Source: Symbiodinium natans | Taxonomy: Eukaryota > Sar > Dinophyceae > Suessiales > Symbiodiniaceae | Assembly (NCBI GenBank): GCA_905221605.1 | Contig: CAJNDS010002428.1 | Coordinates: forward strand, 391,607 to 433,130 | Direction: 5' to 3' | DNA length: 41,524 bases | In this document: positions 29,501-37,671 of the stretch, in pieces | Numbering within the stretch: the stretch's first letter is position 1 | Layout: each line of letters starts with the position of its first letter | Notes under the pieces: model-generated | What the model saw: only the letters and a program-made list of their open reading frames with translations | Databases searched by the model: none | Told to the model about the DNA's origin: nothing | Position numbers and translations under genes: made by a program

Positions 29501-30936
29501 ACAACCCGAAAACCCTGAACCCCTAATCGCCAGGGCATGCCTAACACCCTAAAACCTCCCCAAACCCTAAGCCCCGAAAACCCTACAATTCCCAACTGTC
29601 ATGCCTGGAGGATGCGCAGGTTCGTCCAGAGTTTTGAGCTTTTAGTCTAGGTTTTAGGGAACCCGTTGCAGGAGATCCTCGGGGGCACCGTCGTCTCCGA
29701 GGGGGCTGGGGAGATGCTTGCCGAGATCACGTGCCCTGGCGTCGACCGTGAGAAGCTCCCAAACACGTGGCAAAGATTCTGGCCTGAAAACCAGAACCCC
29801 TAGTTTTGAGGGCATATAGTTATAGGGTTTGGGGTTTACGGCCTGCACCCTAACACCCTAAGCCCTAAACCACTGCCCAACCCAAAACGAGGCCCAACTA
29901 AGGTTAATTCAGAGGTATGTGTTTGTTAAGGTCTGAGTACGCAGTTTTAGGATCATGAGCAAACCCACTACACCTAAACCCGGCAAACCTCTAAACCGTA
30001 CCTCCAAACCCCAAACCCACTACACCTAAACCCGGCAAACCTCTAAACCGTACCTCCAAACCCCTCAACGTGGTCTAGGCTCTGTGGTTCTGTACTGTAA
30101 ACCCCGAAACCCCCGCCCCCAAACCCCCATAAACCCCACCTAAACCCCTAACCCCCCCTAAACCCCCTAAACACCCTCCCCAAACCCCCCAAAATCTCCT
30201 TAAACCGAAAACCCCATAAAACCCGTAAGGTTGGCAGCCCAGCACCGCTTGGGCCTCTCGCAAGTGGATGGGCCCTCAGTCAGTCGGGCTGTCGAGTTGC
30301 GGGGGCATTTTTGTTGGCTTACACGTAGCAGCTGGGATGTTCCCCCCTTATGCTAACAGTCCATAATAGGGACTATAACAGGGGGTACTATAATCCCTAT
30401 TTCAGGCTGTTAGTATAAGGGGGAACATCCCAACTTAGCAGAGAGTAGAGAGGGAAATTCGAGGGGCTGACGGCTAAACATAGGGTTTAGGGGGTTTTCG
30501 GGCTTTAGGGTTTTCGGGTTTGGGGGTTTCAGGGTTTTAGGGTTTCATAGGGTTTTAGGGGTTTAAGGGGTTGAGGGCTTCAGGGCACCCAGCCGGGAGC
30601 GCGATTCGATCGCGGCCTACATCGAAGGGCCTCCATCGCGATCTGTCTGAGGCACGCACCGTGCACCCGTACCCGACCTTGGGGGAAGGCATCCAGCAGT
30701 GTGCCTTGAACCTAGGCCATGATTGGAAAAGTTCTTGATTCTAAATGGCTGCAACAACCCAATACCCTGGACAGCTTGACCCTAAATGCCACACAATTAG
30801 ACAAGCTTATCAAGTGAAGTTTCCTCACGCGCAACCATTGAGGAACTACAACCGGGCGCGCTGGGCCAAGATGGAGAAGGTTGTCGCGGCAGTTTTTGGG
30901 GTCTCGAGGGCACCAGGGCTTTTAGGGCAATTGTAG
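23533..30936 (+). CDS. Mercuric-reductase-like FAD/NAD(P) disulfide oxidoreductase, 17 exons
   Basis: Exons: 23533-23581, 24124-24215, 24382-24424, 24774-24851, 25204-25265, 25661-25702, 26280-26369, 26551-26640, 26819-26911, 27089-27481, 27617-27780, 28052-28133, 28444-28528, 29250-29284, 29672-29730, 30600-30707, 30843-30879 (or on to TAG 30936). Phases agree throughout (534 codons to 30879). Class I pyridine nucleotide-disulfide oxidoreductase hallmarks appear in order: [14 protein letters not shown] leader of this subfamily; [12 protein letters not shown] (FAD GxGxxG); [13 protein letters not shown] (redox cysteine pair, split across exons 4/5); [31 protein letters not shown] (NAD(P) loop, last Gly replaced by Ser); [10 protein letters not shown] (second FAD motif); [19 protein letters not shown] (active-site His); NYNRARW. 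The reaction is probably NAD(P)H-dependent reduction of a disulfide or metal; no C-terminal vicinal Cys pair is visible, so Hg(II) reduction is not established. Donors: 7 GT, 5 GC, 4 GA. The start ATG and exon 16 acceptor are least certain. Confidence 0.82.
24285..24305 (+). repeat. TTTAGGG motif in intron 2
   Basis: Three TTTAGGG units downstream of exon 2 of the flavoprotein gene. Confidence 0.7.
25266..25660 (+). other. Intron 5 of the flavoprotein gene
   Basis: Begins GCTTAC and ends AACCCTAAG|, so the acceptor is made by the telomere-like repeat itself. A CCTGAACCCTAAACC array fills 25580-25659. The segment AATTAAGGTACTTCCAACCC at 25315 resembles one near 22141, a possible dispersed repeat. 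Confidence 0.6.
26730..26800 (+). repeat. TTTAGGG array in intron 8
   Basis: About nine units, with a GGGTTAGGG variant, lying between exons 8 and 9 of the flavoprotein gene. Here the G-rich block is close to the 3' splice site, an exception to the usual polarity. Confidence 0.85.
26919..26988. mobile_element. Inverted-repeat insertion in intron 9
   Basis: GGTACCCTTTTG and CAAAGGGTACC form 10-11 bp terminal inverted repeats around a 70-bp segment that begins 8 bp after the GA-type donor. The interior (GGTTTCAGGGCTCCCTTGTAA) resembles element family 1. A candidate introner remnant. Confidence 0.45.
27781..28051 (+). other. Intron 11 (GA-AG) with pyrimidine-rich 3' half
   Basis: Starts GAAGCC and is followed by an exon starting GAAGCT, a 5-bp direct repeat. 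The 3' 100 bp is almost pure C and T (CCCCTCACCCCC repeats), an extreme polypyrimidine tract. Confidence 0.55.
28336..28436 (-). repeat. Perfect (CCCTAAA)14 array in intron 12
   Basis: About 14 uninterrupted CCCTAAA units ending four to eight bases before exon 13 (ACAG|GCCGCG). One of the longest pure arrays in the window, at an intron 3' end. Confidence 0.95.
28566..28705 (+). repeat. TTTAGGG array in intron 13
   Basis: Mixed TTTAGGG/TTTCGGG/TTAATTAGGG units starting about 37 bp after the exon 13 donor. Together with the array at 28336-28436 it brackets exon 13. Confidence 0.85.
29961..30064. repeat. 52-bp tandem duplication in intron 15
   Basis: The segment AAACCCACTACACCTAAACC...CTCCAAACCCC occurs twice with 52-bp spacing and no visible difference. 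Confidence 0.9.
30330..30435. mobile_element. MITE with 4-bp TAGC target-site duplication
   Basis: Terminal inverted repeats of about 25-45 bp: left AGCTGGGATGTTCCCCCCTT..., right ...AAGGGGGAACATCCCAACT, extending inward through CTAACAG and ATAGGGA. TAGC flanks both ends (30326-30329 and 30436-30439). 106 bp, no coding capacity, inside intron 15 of the flavoprotein gene. Confidence 0.7.
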
Positions 30937-31264
30937 GGTTTTGTGATGTGATTACGGCTTTTTGGGCGCCGTTGGAGGTACGGATGGATTTAGGGCCTTT
31001 TGCGGTTTTCCGAGTTTAGGGGCTTGGTTTTGGGGCTTTAGGATTTAGGTGCTTTGGAGGGGGGGGTTTAGTGTTTGGGTTGTTGGTGGTTTTGGGGTTC
31101 TAGGTTTAAGAGGATCACATTCACGAATATTTTTCAGAGGGTTTAAGGGCCATCTTAGGGTTCTATGGCTTAGGGTTTCAGTTCTGTTGGGCGGCCCCAA
31201 ACCTGCTGACAGCGTCCCCAGAGCCGGAGACGTCAAAAGGCGCTTCGGGCCAGTGGAGTGTATT

Positions 31265-31334
31265 GGGCTTTGCACCCTAAACCCTAAACCCTAAACCCTA
31301 AACCCTAAACCCTGAACCCTGAACCCTGAACCCT
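31265..31334 (-). repeat. CCCTAAA/CCCTGAA array
   Basis: Ten or so units upstream of the exon at 31372. Confidence 0.85.
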
Positions 31335-31371
31335 TTGTCCGGACGTTCTCACCTTGCACTGTGTGCTGCAG

Positions 31372-31432
31372 GCCGGCTACCAGAAGTGCGACGTGGCAAG
31401 ATCTGGTGTTGCTTACCAACGGCCGGGCCATT
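31372..31432 (+). CDS. Candidate exon with consensus donor
   Basis: TGCTGCAG| acceptor, one leading base, 20 codons containing ATWQDLVLLTNGRAI, then |GTGAGT, a full consensus donor. The CCCTAAA array just upstream fits the window's exon bracket. Not in phase with the last flavoprotein exon, so probably a different gene, perhaps the one containing the kinase fragment at 32615. Confidence 0.45.
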
Positions 31433-32139
31433 GTGAGTCGAATTCTTCCAACCCGCAAACCCCAAATCTGAATCGTAAAGGGCCCTCAGAGCCTGGAGCA
31501 TAAAGCAAGCACGAACGGAACCCTTCACCTGAAATTAATCACCCTAAAGCCCCTGAACCCTAAACCCTAAACCCTCAAGACCTGTATAAATAGAAATTGT
31601 ATAGCTTCACCAAGCACAATGTTGCCTTCCAAACAAGAGCCAACATCAGTGATGTTTGGCCATATTGCTCCTCTACAAACCCCCAATCAGGGCCCAAAAT
31701 GGGATTTTCGCTAGTGTGGCGGCCTTGGAAGCCTCGGAATGCTGATTCTTCACCATTTTGATACAGCGCCGAAACATCGCTAGTTTGGTGGCCTCGGGAA
31801 AACCCTCCCCCCATGGCCACTTTGGTAAGTTTTGACCATTTTGGGCCTTCACAATCCCTGAGTTGAGGCGAAAACATAGGGATTTTCCTTGGGTTGACGG
31901 CATGGAAACCCTCAAAATGGCAATTTTTTATGGTTCACAAGCCCTGAATTAAGGCAACAAACATAGAGTTTGGCGGCCTTGGAAACCCCGCAACATGGCA
32001 AACTTTTTGTGTTTTTGACGATTTGGGCCGTGACAAACCCTGAGTTGGCCAAAACTGCCAATTTTTCGTGACTTTTGCTAAAACGTAGGCATTTTCGCTG
32101 CTTTGGCGGCCTTGGAGAAGCCGCCTCCCCTGACCCAGC

Positions 32140-32382
32140 ATGACCCAGGCTGCGGATTTCGAAGGGCTCCCTTGCCGCTGCCAACCAGAGGCAGTTGCTC
32201 CACTTTGGGCGCTCGAACCTCACTCACCAGTAGCCACGCAGTCTAAGAGAAGGCGTAGTCCAGGCACGGATGCGGTACTTTGGAGCATCGCGGAATTTAA
32301 CTGCGTTATGAGGACCACAACATGGCCCTGCCGACCACAAGCCGGGGACCTCGTGGTGGGTGCAAGCACCAGGAAGTTTTGA
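32140..32382 (+). CDS. Open frame of unknown function with basic patch
   Basis: Open from ATG to TGA (80 codons), containing DFEGLPCRCQPEAVAPLWAL and a KRRRSPG nuclear-localisation-like patch. It interrupts the repeat field and precedes the kinase-like exon. Codon-level support is weak and a minus frame overlaps. Confidence 0.3.
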   Translation: MTQAADFEGLPCRCQPEAVAPLWALEPHSPVATQSKRRRSPGTDAVLWSIAEFNCVMRTTTWPCRPQAGDLVVGASTRKF

Positions 32383-32614
32383 ACATGGGGATGGGGCTTG
32401 TAGGGTTCATAAGGCTTTGGAGCGGGCATGTTCGGTGCCCTGCTGATTGAGAAGTCACGTGTCCACAAAAGTTCTGACCTATCAACTCTACCCGACCCTC
32501 GTGCTAGTCACGGAAGCCTACACAGGCTCTTGAGCCAGGTGTGCGACTTGACTTGCCTCAGTGTGGTCCGAACCCCAAGCCCTAAAATGTAATTTTCTGC
32601 GTGCCGGCTCCAAG

Positions 32615-32712
32615 TTCTTCATCGACGGAGTGAAGTACCACGTAAGTGGTGAACTGGGGGCCGGTTCCTTTGGAACGGTCTTCCAGGCCGCTGGGCCTTC
32701 GGAAGGAGATGG
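32615..32712 (+). CDS. Protein kinase glycine-loop exon (fragment)
   Basis: After CTCCAAG| one frame reads FFIDGVKYHVSGELGAGSFG followed by TVFQAA. GAGSFGTV matches the GxGxxGxV nucleotide loop of eukaryotic protein kinases with typical preceding residues. The frame then runs into GPSEGD and a stop at 32773; the VAIK lysine, HRD and DFG motifs are not found nearby. It is either the first catalytic exon with others unrecognised, or a truncated copy. A GTAAGT inside the exon (32640) is a possible competing donor. Confidence 0.5.
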
Positions 32713-33249
32713 CTGTTGTGGAAGAGAGCAGCATGAGCCCAACATGAATCCGCCGATTGCATGGACTACTTGAGCAACCTGCTGGTACCTTTGGGGCTCC
32801 GCGCAAACCAAAATCCACAACAAACCGTCTCTCCAAGGCTTTCAGCAGGTTTAGAGCTGGTAGCGTCAAGGCTAAGCACATTTGTCTGCCGCTGTTGGTC
32901 ATGCAAGCGCAACTCCGCAACACTTTACACGATGACCTCAGCATATCTTGGGAAGCCGTTCGGATTTGAATCCAGCAGGCCCAAGGCATTTTCGACACTT
33001 TTGGGCTTTCACAAATCCTCAGTTAAAACCAAAGCATAGGGATTTTCGCTAGTTTGGCGGCCTTGGGAAACCCCCCCAAATGGCCAATTTAAGTGATTGT
33101 TTACCATTTTGGGCCGTAGTTTGTGGGCCTTGGAGAACCTCTTTAATTAGTATCCCTTTAGTTGTCACCAGCCCAAATCTAAGGCCAAAAACATAGGGAT
33201 TGCCGTAAGGGCTTGACAAAATCGAAAAACCCATGTTCTTTAGCTTTTT

Positions 33250-34380
33250 TTGGCCAAAGCAGCCTTTAGTAAGCTAAGGTCGTGTCCCACTTTGGCGCTG
33301 CATGGTGATCTTGCTGCAGCCATTTCGACTTGAGCTGTCGCTGCATGCATCTCACACACACACACACCCACCCACAAACAATACACACCGAGATGGGCCT
33401 TGCAAAGTTCAGCAAAGAATGATGAGACTTTGCACTTGCAGCAGCTAAGGCTGCATCTCCTTGAAGAAAGCCCAAAGCCTGCTGTATGTTCTTACTCCAT
33501 CTCTATTGTCGCTGGCCTGATGAGCCATGTTCTGGCAAGCCGACTGGCCATGCGAGCCATTCTGGCAGGACGTGCCATGCCCTCGTTTGCTGGCAAAAGC
33601 AAAAACCGCGCAAAATTCCGGACACAAACCCTATACACGCGCAGAGCAGAGTAGGCGCACATGTCCCGTGCATCATTGCTGTCTCGCGTGGAGAATTTTC
33701 TTGTCCCAAATCGTCCTGAGCCAAGATATTCCGACATGCCAAGGCAGCGACCTGGCCGCAGTGAAGAGTCCAGCAGGCGAGGGTCACATGACCCTAGCTA
33801 CACACATGCACATAGTCGTTTTTTCCGCGACAGTGCTGTGATCACGCAGCCGAGGCACGGCTTCGGACACAGACTCGAACTCCTGAATCTTGGCTGCAAG
33901 ATGCGTCACCGTCTCGCCTTCGAATTGGTCACGTGTTGCAAGACCCCAGCAGCTGCTGCGCATGCCAGGTCGAAGAACGGGCAAGAGCTTAGTTTCGCCC
34001 TAACAGACGCATTCGTGCGCAACAAGCCGTCAAAAAGCGACTTGCGCCTCGCTTAGCTTTGCTTGCTTGCGTAGGCGTGAATTGTCCGTTCGCAACAAAT
34101 AGAAGCCCGCTGACCGATTCGAACATTGCGTCGGCCGATTGTGCTCGAGCTCTTGGGTGGTAGCGCTTTCACTTCCTACCACAGTTAGCAAGCCTGCCAT
34201 TCATCATCTGGCTCGATACGCGTGAGGCCGTTTCAGCTGATTTGACAGATATAGGATACGTCGATTCACTCATGTCCACCACACACCGGGCAGGTGTCGC
34301 GCATGCTAGAGGAAGACTACATCTGGGCCGCCGCGGATTGGCTGGGCCCAGAGGCACGGGGTCATCGGTCACGATGGAGT
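33250..34380. other. Block lacking telomere-like motifs; no assignable gene
   Basis: Several overlapping frames of 60-130 codons on both strands (for example plus 33527-33841 and 33661-34056; minus 33784-33984 with QEFESVSEAVPRLRDHSTV). None can be preferred with confidence. A (CA)n tract lies at 33353-33370. Base composition is more even than in the surrounding repeat-rich DNA. Confidence 0.4.
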
Positions 34381-34384
34381 TCAA

Positions 34385-34880
34385 ATGGAGGCATACAACT
34401 ACACCGTGACGTACCAGGTGCGTGACACAACATGTTCAGACATAATCCGGACGTCGGTCATGATGGTGACGACATGCGAAGGAGCCACACCTGCCGCACT
34501 TCCGGTTCCGGGGCTCACCAGAGCGGAAGCAGAGGCCAGGTGCAGAAACGAGCGCCTGTCACATTTCATGGAAGACACATGAGGCACACTACCTGGAAGA
34601 AGAGATGCAGGCCTACTTGGAGGAAGCCGGAGTTGCAAAAAAGAAATGGCGAGGCGACGACCGCGCGCCAGGCAGCACGCGCTTCCGCGGGACAGCTGAG
34701 AACCCGAGCGCCGGCCTCAGAAAACTGAAGCATGTGTGCATCTTGCACCGCTTGCCAAAGCAAGTCAGCTTGGCATGAAAGCGAGCCTCCCCAAGCCGCA
34801 GAAGAACCGCAAGCGGAACCCGAGCCAGGCAGCACAACCCCCAAAAAAGGCAATCCTCAGTTGGAAACACACGTCGTGTA
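34385..34880 (+). pseudogene. Degenerate or frame-switching coding region
   Basis: Three consecutive protein-like stretches lie in three plus frames. First, 34385-34582, MEAYNYTVTYQVRDTT to LTRAEAEARCRNERLSHFM, ends at TGA. Second, starting about 34570 one base later, EAHYLEEEMQAYLEEAGVAK then KKWRGDD, with LRKLKHVCILH near its end, stops at a TGA near 34775. Third, again shifted by +1, SEPPQAAEEPQAEPEPGST to a TAG near 34877. Both switches lie near CA-TGA. There are no telomere-like motifs or clear introns. Either a pseudogene with two indels, a retrocopy, or +1 frameshifting. The first part is Glu/Ala/Arg-rich, the last acidic and Pro-rich. Confidence 0.45.
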
Positions 34881-35064
34881 GCATGCACAGGCGAGGGAGA
34901 GCTTCCTCGACCAGCTTTTGCAGGCATCTTAGCGGTGCAATGTGACAACCCGCGAGTCAATCCGTAAGTGACCGAATCATGTCCAAGCGTCGGCGCGCCA
35001 TGTGTTTTGCAACTAGGACGACGTTGTCGGAAGTCAGAGACTTCTACTACGAGCGATACGGCCT

Positions 35065-35268
35065 GTGAGCTCTTACGCCGTTGCCGACAACAAGAACCCG
35101 CGCGGACAAGACGAAGGGCTAGCGGCCACTATCCTCTGCGTGCATGCGTGCGGTCAGAGCGTGCGTGCAGCACCTCTGACATCCTTTGGCTCAGCAATAG
35201 GTCGAGAAACTCATGTGGAAGATTTTTCTGGATCGATCCAAATTCCAATCAATGTAGCAGAGAATTGA
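35065..35268 (+). CDS. Short open frame, unknown
   Basis: A plus frame of 67 codons (ends SGSIQIPINVAEN, TGA) following the frame-switching region. Its start in the given frame is GTG, so it is more likely part of the same degenerate unit than a gene. Confidence 0.2.
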   Translation: MSSYAVADNKNPRGQDEGLAATILCVHACGQSVRAAPLTSFGSAIGRETHVEDFSGSIQIPINVAEN

Positions 35269-35280
35269 CGTCGAAAATGT

Positions 35281-35385
35281 TCTGGCGGGGATGCCCTGGT
35301 GAGGATGCCCTGGCGGGGATGCCCTGGTGGGGATGGTGGGGAATGCCTGCGTCGTGGTGGGGATGCCTGGCGAGGACGCCCTAGG
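35281..35385. repeat. GGGATGCCCTGG minisatellite
   Basis: Six or so imperfect units of GGGGATGCCCTGGTGA-like sequence. Confidence 0.8.
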
Positions 35386-35929
35386 GCGCACCTTTTTTTC
35401 TTGAGCAAGTTTTTTTTTATCAAGCTGCGCTTGCATTTGCCCTCGAATGGATGAGGAGCCGGATGGGACACGCGCGAAACGCCAAACAAGAACAGCACCG
35501 GGGTGCCCAGCTGGGTTCTTGTGTGAGTGCAAGCATGATTCATTATTAACAACATAGCAGAAGAATTGATAGACTTGGATGTACGGCGAAGCATGCACGC
35601 GCTGAAGCCTTCCATGTTCGGCTTCCCAAGAGTGGTGAGGTTCGAATGGTTGGGATTGTCGTGTTAGTCACCGAAGGTTCTTGCAGAACTAGCAGAACAC
35701 ATCCAGAGTGTCCATAGCTATCTGCGAATCGTGGTGCTGAACAATCCAACTGGCCGCGCAAGGCACCTGTAAGGGGTCAGAACCTTCTGCAGGAGTTTTG
35801 AGGGCCTGGATTCACGTTAGGCCAACACTCAACTATCCCCAAGACACCTCCCGGTTCCCCCAAACCTGAGCTTGCTCTAAGGGAAGGAGGCCCTACCGAT
35901 TCTACTGGGCTGGAGCCTCGGGAGGGGGG

Positions 35930-36123
35930 CACGAATTTTTGTGCCTTGCCCACGAATTTTTGTGCCTTGCCCGCCAATTTTTGTGCCTTGCCCACCAATT
36001 TTTGTGCCTTGCCCACGAATTTTTGTGCCTTGCCCACGAATCCTTGCCCACGAATTTTTGTGCCTTGCCCACGAATCCTTGCCCACGAATCTTGGTGCCT
36101 TGGCCACGAATTTTTGTGCCTTG
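35930..36123. repeat. 22-bp minisatellite, unit CACGAATTTTTGTGCCTTGC-CC
   Basis: About eight units, some shortened to CACGAATCCTTGCC. Because 22 is not a multiple of 3, all three frames stay open on each strand, giving artefactual Lys/Gln/Gly-rich frames. AATTTTTGTGCC arms are partly self-complementary. Confidence 0.9.
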
Positions 36124-36127
36124 CAAC

Positions 36128-36205
36128 AAAAACGTTCGGTCAAAACGCTTCGGTCAAAACTTCGGGTCAAAACGTTTCGATACAAAACGTTTCGGTCAAA
36201 ACGAT
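36128..36205. repeat. TCGGTCAAAACG repeats
   Basis: Five to six imperfect copies of TTCGGTCAAAACG immediately after the 22-bp minisatellite. Confidence 0.8.
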
Positions 36206-36334
36206 ATTGAGACCCAAACCCTATACAATTTCTATAAACCCTAAACCCTAAACCTTAAAAGCCCTAAACCTGAAACCCTAAATCCTAAACCCTAAACCCT
36301 ACCCCCCCAAACTCTGAACACCAAAAATCTCAAG

Positions 36335-36382
36335 CAAGCGGATACAGAGGCTCTGGGCATCCCTAGGAGTCAACAATTGAGG
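36335..36382 (+). CDS. Candidate 48-nt exon with telomere-motif donor
   Basis: AGCAAG| or CAAG| acceptor, 16 codons in phase 0 (QADTEALGIPRSQQLR), then |GTTTAGGGTTTGGGG. Bracketed by CCCTAAACCCTAAACCC (36280-36300) and the following G-rich array. Possibly an upstream exon of the gene at 37672, though phases do not join directly. Confidence 0.35.
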
Positions 36383-36840
36383 GTTTAGGGTTTGGGGTTT
36401 GGGGTTTAGGGGTTAGGATTTGGGGTTTGGGGTTTAGGGTTTAGGTTTTGGGGTTTTGGGTCTAGGGTTTAGGGCTTAGAACCCAACTTCTGGGCCTGCC
36501 ATTCCATATGCCCTGAATGCTGAGGGCTTAGGGCTTCGGGAGATTTGGGTCTGAAGCCCTTTTGCCGCTCAACTCTCGTTCATCCCAAGGCCACCGAAGT
36601 CATTTGAGCTAATTCTTTCTCTTTGGCAGTGAGAGAATAATCGCGGTCCGTTGCCTGATACCTTCGAACCATGAAATTTCCCGAGGAAAGCCAGTTTAGC
36701 TTGGGGTTCGGGTTTCTCAGACGCTTAGAGCTCCCAGAGGAACGGCCCGTAGCTCCAAAATTGATTGTTTGAGGATGTTTGAGGGCTCAGCTTTGCAAGT
36801 TGAACCCCCTCAACCCTGATCCCCAAACCGAGGAGAAGCC

Positions 36841-36894
36841 GGCGCAGTGAGAATCGAACATCTGCCAGAGTGTGGGGCAACTGTGCCACATCGC
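36841..36894 (-). ncRNA. Short tRNA-like (SINE-type) element
   Basis: On the minus strand TGGCACAGTTGC (36877-36888) matches a pol III A box and GTTCGATTC (36851-36859) a B box, with only about 18 nt between them, too short for an anticodon arm. GGCG/CGCC ends can pair. A tRNA fragment or SINE head rather than a functional tRNA. Confidence 0.35.
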
Positions 36895-36899
36895 CAGAG

Positions 36900-37297
36900 C
36901 TTGTCCAGAGAATTACTAATACCTGAAGCGGATCTAAGGTTCGACGGAGGCCGATCTCGCAAAAGCGATTCAGTACAGAACGTAGGGCTTGGGCTTAGGT
37001 TGCTTTGCTCAGCTTTTCGCAGCTCGCACTTGGTGAGCCGCCATTCTCGCGCAAGGCGTGCCAAAATGCCACAGAACAGAGATCCTGCGGATTGCGAGAC
37101 CTTCAGAGCCTCCAACGCAGAATCGCAACCTCCCATCCCAAACCCTCAGTCCCTAGCCAGCAGCCCCAACCTTACTTACCCTGAGCAGCTCAACCTGAAA
37201 AGGACCAAAACATCCGGAAGGTTCTACCTTCAACTTTGTAGAGTTTCTTGGGATCGGGGTGGTCTTTGGGCTTCTCAAGAATCCCCTTCGGCAATTT
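36900..37297. other. Open frame without further support
   Basis: A 157-codon plus frame (36847-37320) starts inside the tRNA-like segment and ends in telomere-like repeat; composition does not look coding. No exon assigned. Confidence 0.4.
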
Positions 37298-37371
37298 TGG
37301 GTTTAGGGTTTAGGGTTTAGGGTTTAGGGTTTAGGGTTTAGGGTTTAGGGTTTAGGGTTTAGGGTTTAGGG
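37298..37371 (+). repeat. Perfect (GGGTTTA)10 array
   Basis: About ten uninterrupted units, G-rich on the plus strand. Confidence 0.95.
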
Positions 37372-37504
37372 TCTTTACATAGACGGAAGCAAGACGCAGC
37401 ATGTAGGGGTTTTCGGGGCTTCGGGCTCCATCATCTTGAGCTCTACATGTCCCGTACAATTTGGCAAGTAATATGACTTGATCCGTTGTCAAGGGGAATG
37501 GTTG

Positions 37505-37640
37505 CCCTAAACCCTAAACCCTAAACTCTAAACCCTAAACCCTAAACCCTGAGCCCTAAGCCCTAAACCCTAAACCTTAAACCCTAAACCCTAAACCCTA
37601 AACCCTAAACCCTAAACCCTAAACCCTAAACCCTAAACCC
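37505..37640 (-). repeat. CCCTAAA array (intron 3' end)
   Basis: Nearly 19 units with a few CCCTGAG/CC variants, ending 31 bp before the exon at 37672. Confidence 0.95.
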
Positions 37641-37671
37641 AACTTCTTAGTTTGAGCCTGTTGCCTTGCAG

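Larger units (their letters stand above)
31570..33245. repeat. Field of degenerate ~100-bp repeats
   Basis: A pattern CATAGGGATTTTCGCTAGTT-TGGCGGCCTTGGAAACCC...CCATTTTGGGCC...CCTGAGTTGAGGC recurs in diverged form near 31690, 31860, 31960, 32040-32120, 32985-33080 and 33190. Telomere-like motifs are absent. The overlapping reading frames on both strands follow the repeat. Confidence 0.6.

Noticed and set aside
35777-36251. Lys/Gln/Gly- or Cys/Pro/Leu-repeat proteins
   Set aside because: A 22-bp unit keeps all frames open on both strands; no reason to prefer one.
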